From assembly GCA_025454775.1 (NCBI GenBank), contig JALONU010000019.1, forward strand, positions 1 to 36,471: a DNA stretch of 36,471 nt. Reading direction: 5' to 3'. The stretch's first letter is position 1. The number at the start of each line of letters is the position of its first letter. The notes under the pieces are model-generated. The model was not told the DNA's origin. It was given only the letters and a program-made list of their open reading frames with translations, and ran no database searches. The DNA is from Bacteroidales bacterium. GTDB taxonomy: Bacteria; Bacteroidota; Bacteroidia; Bacteroidales; VadinHA17. Below are positions 8,673 through 21,285 of this stretch, piece by piece. The position numbers and the translations under genes were made by a program.

Positions 8673-8718
8673 GGATTGCTTCGTCCCCTCGCCTGAGGCG
8701 AGGGTTCTCGCAATGACA
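8673..8718 (+). repeat. REP-like palindromic repeat, copy 2
   Basis: It has the same flanks as copy 1 (ATTGCTTCGTCCC ... CTCGCAATGACA) in the same orientation. The core is an 8-bp perfect hairpin, CCCTCGCC-TGA-GGCGAGGG (8686-8704). It starts 1 bp after the hydrolase stop and runs past the first possible ATG of rlmN (8713). Confidence 0.78.
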
Positions 8719-8724
8719 GTAACT

Positions 8725-9759
8725 ATGATTAAAGAGAGGTTATACGGAAAGACGCTGAATGAGCTGATTGCTGTAGCAAGGAGAGTCAAGCTTCCCGGGT
8801 TCGCGGCACGTCAGATCGCAGACTGGCTCTATAAGAAGGAGATCTCGGAGATAGACGAGATGACTAACCTTTCCAAACAAATGAGGAGCCTTCTGAGCGG
8901 GGAATACGAGGTAGGTCTTTCAGCTCCCTTAAATGAATCAGCCAGCAGTGACGGCACAAAGAAATATCTTTTTAAAGTACTCAGTGACAAATATATAGAA
9001 ACTGCATACATTCCCGACGATGACAGGGCAACGATTTGTGTCTCAACACAGGCAGGCTGCAAGATGGGATGTATCTTCTGCATGACCGGGAGGCAGGGAT
9101 TCCAGGGAAACCTTTCCTCCAACGAGATACTTAACCAGTTAAGGAGTCTGCCTGAGTTCAGAAAACTCACAAACATGGTTTTCATGGGAATGGGAGAACC
9201 TCTCGACAACCTGGCCGAGCTTCTGAAAAGCCTGGAAATTCTGACATCCGAATGGGGTTATGCATGGAGCCCGACGAGGATCACCGTCAGCACCGTAGGA
9301 CTCAAGTCAGCCATCAGTGAGTTCCTTGAAAAAAGCCGGTGTCACCTTGCCGTGAGCCTCCATTCGCCCTTTGACGAGGAAAGGAGGAAGCTAATGCCCA
9401 TTCAGAGGACCAACTCAGTGAAGGAGGTGCTCGATATAATCAGAAATTTCGATTTCAACGGTCAGAGGCGGGTATCTTTTGAATACATACTCTTCAAGGG
9501 GATGAACGACTCTCCTGCACATATAAAGGAGCTGGCTCGTATCCTGAACGGTATAAAGTGCAGGATCAACATAATAAGGTTCCACAGAATACCAGGTTCA
9601 GAATTCTTTAGTCCCGATATGGAGGAAACGATAAGGTTCAAGGAAGCTCTTAATGCGAAGGGGATACTTACCACAATAAGGGCTTCGAGGGGTGAAGATA
9701 TTCAGGCAGCGTGCGGATTATTGTCGACTCTTGAGCAAAACAGGAATAATCAGGGATGA
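8725..9759 (+). CDS. rlmN: Dual-specificity 23S rRNA/tRNA adenine-C2 methyltransferase
   Basis: The 344-aa radical SAM enzyme methylates C2 of A2503 in 23S rRNA, and in many bacteria A37 of some tRNAs. The cluster-binding motif CKMGCIFC (Cys112, Cys116, Cys119) is intact, preceded by CVSTQAG, and the conserved C-terminal Cys is in AACGLL. The FMGMGEPLDN and STVGL motifs are typical of RlmN. I chose the ATG at 8725 (MIKERLYGKTLNEL) because it matches the usual N-terminus. The track start at 8713 falls inside the palindromic repeat and adds only MTVT. The stop overlaps the dacB start (ATGA), so the two genes are translationally coupled. Confidence 0.95.
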   Translation: MIKERLYGKTLNELIAVARRVKLPGFAARQIADWLYKKEISEIDEMTNLSKQMRSLLSGEYEVGLSAPLNESASSDGTKKYLFKVLSDKYIETAYIPDDDRATICVSTQAGCKMGCIFCMTGRQGFQGNLSSNEILNQLRSLPEFRKLTNMVFMGMGEPLDNLAELLKSLEILTSEWGYAWSPTRITVSTVGLKSAISEFLEKSRCHLAVSLHSPFDEERRKLMPIQRTNSVKEVLDIIRNFDFNGQRRVSFEYILFKGMNDSPAHIKELARILNGIKCRINIIRFHRIPGSEFFSPDMEETIRFKEALNAKGILTTIRASRGEDIQAACGLLSTLEQNRNNQG

Positions 9760-11195
9760 AGAGGAACTTTCTTGTCATAGTATTCTGTATGCTGGCAACA
9801 GCACTGCTTTCACAGCAGCGATCCTTCACGGATTTCCTGGCTGATTCGGTTATGGAACATGCAGCCGTGTCGTTCTGTATTGCAGATGCAGACAGCGGAA
9901 AGATCATTTTCACGCGTAACAGTGAAAGAAGTCTTATACCTGCTTCCGTGATGAAGCTGGTAACAAGTTCGGCGGCCATAGAACTTCTGGGCCCCGATTA
10001 CAGGTTCAAAACCTCCATAGGGTATACCGGCAGGATCTCGAAATTCTTCAATATACTTAACGGGGATATCGTGATCAGGGGAGGCGGTGATCCTTCCCTG
10101 GGTTCGGAAAGGTTTCCGGGACATAATGCTGGCTTCACCGATACATGGATCAGTAAGCTCAGGGAATTGGATATCAGAGATATTACCGGAGGAATTATTA
10201 CAGACGATTCATATTACGATTATCTTCCCGTACCTGCCAAATGGCTTTGGGAGGACGCCGGTAATTACTATGGTGCCGGGGCTTACGGCCTGTCTATTTT
10301 CGACAATACCTACCAGATCCATCTTAGTGTTTCAAACGACAGCTCAAAGCTTTACATCACAGGCATCACACCTGCCGAATGCAAGTTCGAGTTTTCGAAC
10401 TGGCTTGTGGCAGCAGGTACTGCCGACAAGGGATATGTATTTGCAGCGCCTTACAGCACCAACGGCTGGCTCGCAGGAACTCTTCCGTCAAATCTCAGGG
10501 ATTTTGTACTCCAGGCCTCCATCGCGGATCCCCCACTGATCATGGCAAAGCTGATGGATCAGAAATGCCGTGATGCAGGGATAAGGGTTGCGACATACCC
10601 CACCACAACAAGACTGATGCAGAGACCTGTAAAGCAGGATGTTAAGATAATTGATGAAATAATATCTCCTCCCCTCTCTGGTATCATTGAAGTGCTGAAC
10701 CACGAGAGTGTTAATCTCTATGCAGAACACCTTCTGAAGGAACTGGGGAAAGTATACAGGGACAGCGGATCCACTGAGAAAGGAATAGAAGTTGTCCGGG
10801 AATTTCTGTCCTCGGCAGGTGTTTCTTCCGATGGCATGTTCATGGAAGACGGCAGCGGACTGTCGCCTCTGAATGCAGTAAGCTCCGAATCGATTGTCTC
10901 TCTGCTTTTCCAGATGAAAAAGAAGGGCAGGCATTTCAGTGAATTTTATGCATCCCTTCCTGAGGCGGGTATTGAAGGAACGTTGAAAAACAGTTTCAGG
11001 GATCAGGTCTTCGTCTCCAGGCTGAGAGCAAAGAGCGGGTCGATGACCAGGGTCAGGAGCTATGCGGGATACCTGAAGGCTAATAGTGGAAAGGAATTGA
11101 TATTCTGCATAATAGTCAACAATTTTTCAGGTTCACACCAGCGGGTCATAGGTCACATAGAGGAAATACTCAAAGAGGTGATCGAGTCGATGTAA
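9756..11195 (+). CDS. dacB: D-alanyl-D-alanine carboxypeptidase/endopeptidase, PBP4 type (S13)
   Basis: The 479-aa periplasmic penicillin-binding protein cleaves the terminal D-Ala or peptide cross-links of peptidoglycan. A signal peptide (MKRNFLVIVFCMLATALLSQ) is followed by the three active-site motifs of the family: SVMK with Ser64 and Lys67, SVN in HESVNLYAEHL, and KSG in RAKSGSM. Length and spacing, including the large insertion between SxxK and SxN, fit family S13. The start codon overlaps the rlmN stop by 4 bp (ATGA). The DUF362 gene follows after 37 bp, so these three genes may form one transcript. Confidence 0.93.
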   Translation: MKRNFLVIVFCMLATALLSQQRSFTDFLADSVMEHAAVSFCIADADSGKIIFTRNSERSLIPASVMKLVTSSAAIELLGPDYRFKTSIGYTGRISKFFNILNGDIVIRGGGDPSLGSERFPGHNAGFTDTWISKLRELDIRDITGGIITDDSYYDYLPVPAKWLWEDAGNYYGAGAYGLSIFDNTYQIHLSVSNDSSKLYITGITPAECKFEFSNWLVAAGTADKGYVFAAPYSTNGWLAGTLPSNLRDFVLQASIADPPLIMAKLMDQKCRDAGIRVATYPTTTRLMQRPVKQDVKIIDEIISPPLSGIIEVLNHESVNLYAEHLLKELGKVYRDSGSTEKGIEVVREFLSSAGVSSDGMFMEDGSGLSPLNAVSSESIVSLLFQMKKKGRHFSEFYASLPEAGIEGTLKNSFRDQVFVSRLRAKSGSMTRVRSYAGYLKANSGKELIFCIIVNNFSGSHQRVIGHIEEILKEVIESM

Positions 11196-11232
11196 AGTTC
11201 TGCAGTACAGGTTCAGGGGAGATAAATAATAT

Positions 11233-14682
<3,450 letters not shown>

Positions 14683-16383
14683 TCAAAGACTGTAGCTGAA
14701 GCCGACCATGAGGATAAATCTCTGTGTCGGGTAATAGGCGTACTGGTAGTATTTCCCGAAAGCTATATTATTTGCCTTCAGCCAGAATGAGAGGATCTTT
14801 GTATACCGGTACTCGGCATTCAGGTTAATATTCACATGCACAGGTTCCTTTCCTGCCAGAGGAAGGAGAACATTCCTGTCCATCACTGCCAGCTGCCGGT
14901 TTCCGAGAGCCGTAATGTCGGCACCGGCAATGATCTTGTTCCTCAGGCTGTATTTCAGTCCAAGTGTCGCATCCCAGTCAGGCTTGCCAAGCGGCAGTTC
15001 CGGCAACGTCATGGAGTAATTGTACCAATTGGCATATAATCCATACCAGATCTTTTCAAGTATGGTCCCCGTCATCTCCCCGTGGATGTTCAGCACCTCA
15101 CCGTCATCCACCACTGGGGCGAAGAAGTTGCCGGCCTGCGGAGAAATAAGGTCTGCCGTATCAACCTGATTGGCAAAGAATATCATATCGCTGATGACCG
15201 AATAGGAAGCAGAGACCAGGTAATTCCCGCCTATTCCGTTATTGCCGTTAAGTCCGGCTTTTACAACAAGATCGTGGCTTGTGTTGGGCAGTCTGAAAAG
15301 AGATCCGTCGCGCAGAAGGAATGGATTCTCCAGGATGATGTTCCTGGGTTCGTTCCTTTCAAGCCTGCCTGTAAGGGATGCCTGGAACCTGACAAATGAA
15401 GGTACGATACTGAACCCGAAACTGACGTCAGGGTAAATATGGAACTTCGGGTTATCCGTCATGTTCCTGTCAAGAAGCAGCTGAAGGCCTCCCTTGAAGT
15501 TCCATTGCGGAGTGCTCTTCTTTATGAACGGACTAACGGAAAAAAGGTACTTAGACTTGTCGTACAGCAACCTGGAAAGCGACCAGAACTGGAATTCCAG
15601 TCCTGATCCGATGTAAAATCCCTCATACTTTGTTGCTGCCATACCGTTAAGCCCAATATTATGCTGTGTTCTTTCGGAGGTATGGTAGAAGTAATCGTAA
15701 TTAAGGTCTATGTCGTATGAAAAGCGCGTTGAATCGAGTGTCAGGGATCCGAAGGAAAGGTCTGCGCCAAGGTTGTTGTATCCCATTTTGACATCCTTCC
15801 TTTCCAGACTGTAATCATGGACGATAGTGTCGTACCCATATGCATAGCGCACCTTTTGTTCAAAATCGACGGATCCTTCAAGCAGGTAACCCCTGAAGAA
15901 CTTCTTCCCGTAGAGGGCGACGTCATTATCCATATAGCCAGCATAGACCCTGTCGTCGTTCTGAAGCTTAAGGCTTCCGTTGGTGGAAAAATGCCTGCCA
16001 TAAAATCCGATTGCATTCCGCTTGGACCTTTCGTTTGTAATGCTGACTTCGGCCATAGGTGTTACGTGTGTCCCGAATCCCAGTTTTACGAAGCTCTTGT
16101 AAAGTTTCGGAAGAGGATCGGGGAGCAGGGCTGCCGGTTTGATGGGACTTATTGTATAATCCGGTGTGAATGTGGTTGCTGCGATGTCGTAGGTGAAATG
16201 CGAAACAAGCCGGGCAGTGTCCTTGATGTCAGGCAGGAAGCTTCTCTTCCTGAACTCGGGGAGAGAGGGTTTGTAGGGATTATACAGTACAACTTCCCTT
16301 TCGAGATCCTTCTGATCAACCTGGGCTGAAGCAAAAAGGCATGCCAGGAAAACAAGGGGTATAGTAGTCAGTATTCTTTTCAT
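14683..16383 (-). CDS. Outer-membrane beta-barrel protein (TonB-receptor-like barrel without plug)
   Basis: The 566-aa product has a signal peptide (MKRILTTIPLVFLACLFASA) and a mature region dominated by alternating aromatic/hydrophobic strands (YFYHTSERTQ, FSVSPFIKK, AEYRYTKILSFWLKANNIAF). It ends in FILMVGFSYSL, a typical C-terminal beta-strand of an outer-membrane barrel. There is no recognisable TonB box or plug domain, and the length is below that of full TonB-dependent receptors. It lies 35 bp downstream of the TPR gene on the same strand, so the two are probably co-transcribed and may work together in the envelope. Substrate or function unknown. Confidence 0.8.
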   Translation of the reverse strand: MKRILTTIPLVFLACLFASAQVDQKDLEREVVLYNPYKPSLPEFRKRSFLPDIKDTARLVSHFTYDIAATTFTPDYTISPIKPAALLPDPLPKLYKSFVKLGFGTHVTPMAEVSITNERSKRNAIGFYGRHFSTNGSLKLQNDDRVYAGYMDNDVALYGKKFFRGYLLEGSVDFEQKVRYAYGYDTIVHDYSLERKDVKMGYNNLGADLSFGSLTLDSTRFSYDIDLNYDYFYHTSERTQHNIGLNGMAATKYEGFYIGSGLEFQFWSLSRLLYDKSKYLFSVSPFIKKSTPQWNFKGGLQLLLDRNMTDNPKFHIYPDVSFGFSIVPSFVRFQASLTGRLERNEPRNIILENPFLLRDGSLFRLPNTSHDLVVKAGLNGNNGIGGNYLVSASYSVISDMIFFANQVDTADLISPQAGNFFAPVVDDGEVLNIHGEMTGTILEKIWYGLYANWYNYSMTLPELPLGKPDWDATLGLKYSLRNKIIAGADITALGNRQLAVMDRNVLLPLAGKEPVHVNINLNAEYRYTKILSFWLKANNIAFGKYYQYAYYPTQRFILMVGFSYSL

Positions 16384-16418
16384 TTCACTTCGGTTTCTTT
16401 CCCTTGACTGGTTATAGT

Positions 16419-19400
16419 TCAGTTTGTTTGATTGAGTGCATCAAGCCTAGATTTAACCTCATCAAGAATGCCGTCATTGTTAACAGTGTAGTAATCTCTC
16501 AGGCTCTCGAGAGTGACCCTTGCCTGGAGGCGGTCTCCCTTCCTGAGACTAATATCGGAGAGCAGGATGAACATTTTTGCCATCCAGTACTGGTGCGGGG
16601 TGTTCTGGTCGATGAATTCCGACACTATCTTCTCCGATTCATCCGTCTGGTCTTTTTTATAAAGTAGTTCAGCCACCCTGTATTTTGATTCTGCACCTTC
16701 GGCGCTTGCCACTTCGGTAGCTACCTTTCTGAAATCGGACAGCGAGACATCAAAATTATTAAGGCTGTAATTTGCCTTTGCCCTCATGAATGTCGCCTCG
16801 CGTGAAAGTTCTTCAGGAATGCCGGCGGTGTTTGTGATCTTGTCTGCAGCAACTATTGTTTTTTGGGCGTCTCCCAGCTGGTAAGCCGACCTGAGTTCAC
16901 CTCCGAGGGCGGTTCTTTTCACATCAGCATTCGATGCATTCTTTCCCAGGCGCTCATAATACTCAAGGGATCTTTCAAAATCCTCCCTCGAATAGTAAAT
17001 ACCAGCGGCCTGCCCGACAGCCTGTTCTGTGAATTGATTAACAGGAGCTCCCGCAATGGTAACATATAACTTCAGGGCCTCTTCCTCATTGCCGGTTTTC
17101 CTGAAGCATTCAGCCAGGTAGAACTGTGCATTCTGAAGGAAGCTTCCGGAGGGGAATTCGCTGATATAGTTTCTGAAGACTTCGGTCGCTCTCTGGTACT
17201 TGCCGGTTATATAAAGATTCTCTCCCGATGCATAAAGGAGTGAATCCTTTTCCGAAAGGTTCACGTCGCCGTATCCCTGCAGGGTCTTGACATAGGTGAA
17301 GTAGCTGTCCACATCGTTCATAGCTACATATGCATTCTTCAGACCGGTAAGTGAAGCCCTGGCCTCAGGGGTGGATCTGAATTTCTCGACCACCCGCTTG
17401 TACTGGATTATTGCCTTTTCGCTCTGGTCAGTGTTGTAATAGAGAAGTCCCAGCTGAACCATGGCCCGTGGCACAAAAGGACTTTCCGGGAATGAGTTTA
17501 TCACTGTGTTGAAGTCTGCTTCCCCGCGCGGAAAATCCTCCAGGGCAACATATGCTCTTCCTCTTTCGAAAATTGCACTCGGTACATAGGACGAAGACGG
17601 ATAACGTGTCGTCAGCGAAGAGAGCGCCTCAGCTTTCCCTCTCTGGTCATTCATGAGTCCCAGGCAGAATCCCTTCTGGAACATGGCATAGTCGGCATCC
17701 ACCTTGCCGAAATCGATTACCTTGTCGTAATATGAGATCGCAGGTGCATATGAAGTCGTAATATAGTAACAGTCGGCTATTCTGTTCCGGGCATCGGCCA
17801 TAACCTCCGACCTTACGTTAACCACCTGTGATTCAAAATTCTTGAAGTGAACGATGGCATTTGTGTAATCCTTGAGATTAAAAAGTGCATACCCGAGGTT
17901 ATACCTGAGCAGCGAATTCTCGCTGAGCCCCGAGGAGCCGGGGATCCCTATGAAAGTTTTATAGTCGCTGCCTGCCTCTTCATACCTGCCGAGCCTGTAT
18001 AAAGCCTCGCCCTTCCAGTATACTGACCTTGCCCTCAGCTGCAGGTTGTACTTTTCATACCTGAGGGATTTTTCGAACATTGAAACCGCAGCTTCCAGCT
18101 CGAGGTTTTTAAAGAGCTCGAGGCCTCTGAAGAAGGCCACACGCTGATATGCTTCCTCAAGCCTGTCGTTCTTGTTCGGGATCCTGTCGAGTGAAGCCAG
18201 CGCAGCCTTGTAGTTTTTCACCTGCATATAGGTGCTGATAAGGTAAGTGTAAGCCTCATCAATATTCGGTGAGGAGGGGAATCTTTCAATATAGTCCTGG
18301 AAAGCATTTATCACTTCCCCGAAAGGCGAATAGGAAGTTTCGTAAGCCAGCTTTGCATAGCTGAACAGGGCCTGCTCCTCTATATTCCTGTCGAAGCTCA
18401 TTTTTGAAGCTTCGGAGAAACCAAGCTGCGCCCGTTTCTTATCGCCTTTCTTCAGGTAGCAGTCGCCCAGTATGAACCATATATTCTGCCCTAGCTGATC
18501 GTTCGTGGCGCCAATGTTTTTAAGGATATTGATGGCTTTGTCGTAGTCTCCCGTCATGTAATAGCAATATCCCAGCTGAAACTTATCTTCCTTTCCGCTG
18601 ATCTTGGTGCCGCTGGCGAATTTCTCAAGATACGGGAGAGCCTCCGTGAAATTACCCTTATTGTACCAGGCATCTCCTATGAACCTGTAAATTTCGAGTG
18701 CCCTGGCCTGACCTGCCGATTCAAGAAGCTGGGGTGCAATTGCAAGGATCTGATCGTAATCCTTTTTGAGATAGAGGATCTGAACTATGTAGAAGGGGAC
18801 AACACCGCCGAATGTTTCATCATCCCTGAGCCTGTTGAATCCCTCCAATGCGGTCTCGTACATTTTCTCCTCATAGGCCAGGTGGGAGAAATAGTAAACT
18901 GCAGGAGGTGTGTATTCCGTATCGATATCCTTGATCTCGGAGAACATTACCATAGCTTTGGGCTTGTCGCCCTTTATCATCAGGGAGTATCCGAGGCGGA
19001 AGAAATATTCGGCCTGTTTCTCCGGTGCAAGCTCCCATCTTCTTACCTGTTCGAGGTAGGTTGCAGCCTTCCTGTAACTCTTGTTCTGGTAGAAATAATC
19101 CCCGAGAGCGAGGTACGCTTCGTTGATCCTGGGGCTTTCAGGATGGGACCTGATGAAGCTTACCATTCTGTATTCCGCATCGGGGTTGAAAAGGTTCAGG
19201 GCGGCGAGTGACCGATAGTATTCTGCTTCGGCAGTTTCGATGACATTTGCTCCGGGATTGTTCCTGATAAAAGCGTCGAAGAGACGAATTGCTGCGGGAT
19301 ATTTCTCCTTGTTGAAGAGCTCCATGCCTCTTATGAATTCGGAACCCATATCGGCGTCGGTGAACGGAACCTGCGACGGAGCCTGAACTGCAATAAGAAT

Positions 19401-19439
19401 CAGCAATGCCAGCGCCGGTACAAATCTGTTTCTGTTCAT
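16419..19439 (-). CDS. Large exported tetratricopeptide-repeat protein
   Basis: The 1006-aa product has a signal peptide (MNRNRFVPALALLILIAVQA) and is otherwise almost entirely TPR-like helical repeats, estimated by eye at more than 20. Examples are GMELFNKEKYPAAIRLFDAF, AEYFFRLGYSLMIKGDKPKA, FQLGYCYYMTGDYDKAI and YNLGYALFNLKDYTNAI. The recurring 'F-P-S/E-S-P' turns resemble the YbgF/BamD style of periplasmic TPR proteins. TPRs mediate protein contacts, so a scaffold or assembly role for the downstream beta-barrel protein is plausible but inferred. It is transcribed divergently from ftsE across a 224-bp spacer. Confidence 0.88.
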   Translation of the reverse strand: MNRNRFVPALALLILIAVQAPSQVPFTDADMGSEFIRGMELFNKEKYPAAIRLFDAFIRNNPGANVIETAEAEYYRSLAALNLFNPDAEYRMVSFIRSHPESPRINEAYLALGDYFYQNKSYRKAATYLEQVRRWELAPEKQAEYFFRLGYSLMIKGDKPKAMVMFSEIKDIDTEYTPPAVYYFSHLAYEEKMYETALEGFNRLRDDETFGGVVPFYIVQILYLKKDYDQILAIAPQLLESAGQARALEIYRFIGDAWYNKGNFTEALPYLEKFASGTKISGKEDKFQLGYCYYMTGDYDKAINILKNIGATNDQLGQNIWFILGDCYLKKGDKKRAQLGFSEASKMSFDRNIEEQALFSYAKLAYETSYSPFGEVINAFQDYIERFPSSPNIDEAYTYLISTYMQVKNYKAALASLDRIPNKNDRLEEAYQRVAFFRGLELFKNLELEAAVSMFEKSLRYEKYNLQLRARSVYWKGEALYRLGRYEEAGSDYKTFIGIPGSSGLSENSLLRYNLGYALFNLKDYTNAIVHFKNFESQVVNVRSEVMADARNRIADCYYITTSYAPAISYYDKVIDFGKVDADYAMFQKGFCLGLMNDQRGKAEALSSLTTRYPSSSYVPSAIFERGRAYVALEDFPRGEADFNTVINSFPESPFVPRAMVQLGLLYYNTDQSEKAIIQYKRVVEKFRSTPEARASLTGLKNAYVAMNDVDSYFTYVKTLQGYGDVNLSEKDSLLYASGENLYITGKYQRATEVFRNYISEFPSGSFLQNAQFYLAECFRKTGNEEEALKLYVTIAGAPVNQFTEQAVGQAAGIYYSREDFERSLEYYERLGKNASNADVKRTALGGELRSAYQLGDAQKTIVAADKITNTAGIPEELSREATFMRAKANYSLNNFDVSLSDFRKVATEVASAEGAESKYRVAELLYKKDQTDESEKIVSEFIDQNTPHQYWMAKMFILLSDISLRKGDRLQARVTLESLRDYYTVNNDGILDEVKSRLDALNQTN

Positions 19440-19663
19440 AATAAGTAATTTTTGGCTTCCCTCATCATCCGGCTAGAACGTAATAATTAATGTAAACATC
19501 GGATAACGTTCTTATTATAAGCCACATATACAACCCTATTTAAAAATGCGATGTAAAATTACAATTATTAAACGCCTGCTGCCGGCCTTTATTACTGATT
19601 TTATCAACATCCAAATATTTTTTATCAATTCTTTCATTATTTTGCAGGCTAAATATCTGCCGG
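19440..19663. other. 224-bp divergent intergenic region between the TPR gene and ftsE
   Basis: The sequence is AT-rich with no gene. It must contain both divergent promoters, but no clear TTTG / TAnnTTTG pair was found on either strand. A spaced GAACGT...ACGTTC pair (about 19476-19512) is visible but is too short to call an operator. Confidence 0.5.
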
Positions 19664-20380
19664 ATGCAGGAAACATTACCTCTTGGAGCGATCATAGAAC
19701 TGATAGACTGCAATATATGGCAGCAGGATCACCTGGTTTTGTCGGGGGTAAACCTTCAGGTTAACAAGGGTGAATTCATGTACCTTGTCGGGAAGGTGGG
19801 AAGCGGCAAAACAAGCCTGATAAAGACCCTGAATGCCCAGCTGCCGCTCAGGGACGGTTCTGGTATCGTTGCCGGGTACAATCTTTCAAAGCTTCGGACG
19901 CGCGACATACCCCTGCTGAGGAGGAAAATCGGCATAGTGTTCCAGGATTTCCAGCTTCTTACCGACAGGACCGTGCATGAAAACCTTGAATTTGTCCTGA
20001 AGGCAACAGGCTGGAAGAACAGGCAGGAAACCGATACGCGCATCGGCGAGGTCCTCGAGAAGGTTGGGCTGGGGCTCAAGGGTTACAAGATGCCGCATCA
20101 GCTCTCGGGGGGCGAGCAGCAGCGCGTTGTCATCGGAAGGGCACTCCTGAACGATCCTGAGATCATTCTCGCCGATGAACCGACAGGCAACCTCGATCCT
20201 GAAACATCCGAAGGCATCATCAGGCTTCTCATGGACATAAGCACAACGGGAAGGGCAGTGGTCATTGCCACGCATAACTATACTATCCTGAAGAAATTCC
20301 CGTCGCGGACGGTAAAGTGTGAGGGAGGAAAACTTTCCGAGATCCAGACCGACCAGGAAATAGAGCTCGAAGCCCTTTAG
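19664..20380 (+). CDS. ftsE: FtsE-type ABC transporter ATP-binding protein
   Basis: The 238-aa ATPase would pair with the membrane protein FtsX to control cell-wall hydrolases during division. All ABC motifs are present: Walker A GKVGSGKTS, Q-loop FQDFQLL, signature LSGGEQQR, Walker B IILADEP, D-loop TGNLDP and switch His in VVIATHN. The DRTVHENLEFVLKATGW region is typical of FtsE. No ftsX is adjacent, which is usual in Bacteroidota. LolD- or MacB-type ATPases are the main alternative. The stop overlaps the stop of the convergent FemAB-like gene by 4 bp. Confidence 0.87.
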   Translation: MQETLPLGAIIELIDCNIWQQDHLVLSGVNLQVNKGEFMYLVGKVGSGKTSLIKTLNAQLPLRDGSGIVAGYNLSKLRTRDIPLLRRKIGIVFQDFQLLTDRTVHENLEFVLKATGWKNRQETDTRIGEVLEKVGLGLKGYKMPHQLSGGEQQRVVIGRALLNDPEIILADEPTGNLDPETSEGIIRLLMDISTTGRAVVIATHNYTILKKFPSRTVKCEGGKLSEIQTDQEIELEAL

Positions 20381-21285
20381 CTTTTAAAAATCCTTAGCGG
20401 CCACGGCAGCGTGTTCCTGAAAATCCTGTAGAAGGGAACGGCTTTGCTTCCGAATGATTCCATAAATGAAGCAACGGAGGGTATTGAGGATCCTGCAAAA
20501 TCGAGTATTGTTTTTGTGCCTGCTGACTCCCTGATCAGTTCATCAACAACATAATATCCCGTTCTTTTTTCACGACTCCCGGGTGTGTTCACCACAAACA
20601 ACATTGTCTTCCTTCCCTTCACCTCAACGAGGAAAATCCCATAGATCAGCCTCTTCCCTGCTTCTCTCACCCCCAGTATGCGGCCTTTCCTGTTGCTGAC
20701 ACAATACTTCATCAGGTTTCCCAGCCTGTCATAATCCCGCTGCCTTATACCACGGAGATGTATTCCCCTGTTCTGCCTGAAAAGGCTTATCAGTTCTTCC
20801 GGTTCAATGTCCTCAACCAGCTCATACTTCTCTTTTGATCCCTTATCGATATTTCTTATGCAATGAGCAGAGAAGCTTTTCCTGAGTTCTTCATAGGGCC
20901 GCGAAAGATCGAGCTCGTAGTTTGCCCTGGGTGTCATCCGGAAATCGTCGCTGCTGATCCTCTGTCCTATACAGAGATCCACAAGCCAATAGAAATCAGG
21001 GATATAGTCAATAAACTCGTTAGCTTTCCCCTCCTGCGATCCGTCGGGAGAATATATTCCCAGCTGCTGGAGAAAGTTTGGTGTGGCGATATAATGAATT
21101 CCGTATTTTGTCGAACAGGGCAGAGGAAATACAGATCCGTAACCGTCATCTGTCAGTGCTTCCCATCCCGGTGCCATGATATCGAGATACCATGAGTAAG
21201 CATAGGGTACCGGGCCTGCTGAGTGTTTAATGCAGTTGTCCCACTGTTCACGGTCTATCTCGGCGTTTTTAAGGTAGTTTATCAT
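20377..21285 (-). CDS. FemAB/GNAT-like acyltransferase
   Basis: The 302-aa cytosolic protein has a GNAT/FemAB-like fold pattern: an N-terminal half with YSWYLDIMAPGWEAL and VFPLPCSTKYGIHYIATPNF, and a C-terminal half with SLFRQNRGIH, GVREAGKRLIYGIFLVEVKG, YYVVDELIRE and ILDFAGSSIPSVASFMESFG, as in FemAB-related proteins of exopolysaccharide and cell-wall loci. The acyl donor and acceptor are unknown. The track start at 21336 lies 55 bp inside the upstream deacetylase gene. The internal ATG at 21285 (MINYLKNAE) gives the classical 4-bp ATGA overlap and is preferred. It is the last gene of the EamA-MFS-deacetylase operon. Confidence 0.78.
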   Translation of the reverse strand: MINYLKNAEIDREQWDNCIKHSAGPVPYAYSWYLDIMAPGWEALTDDGYGSVFPLPCSTKYGIHYIATPNFLQQLGIYSPDGSQEGKANEFIDYIPDFYWLVDLCIGQRISSDDFRMTPRANYELDLSRPYEELRKSFSAHCIRNIDKGSKEKYELVEDIEPEELISLFRQNRGIHLRGIRQRDYDRLGNLMKYCVSNRKGRILGVREAGKRLIYGIFLVEVKGRKTMLFVVNTPGSREKRTGYYVVDELIRESAGTKTILDFAGSSIPSVASFMESFGSKAVPFYRIFRNTLPWPLRIFKS

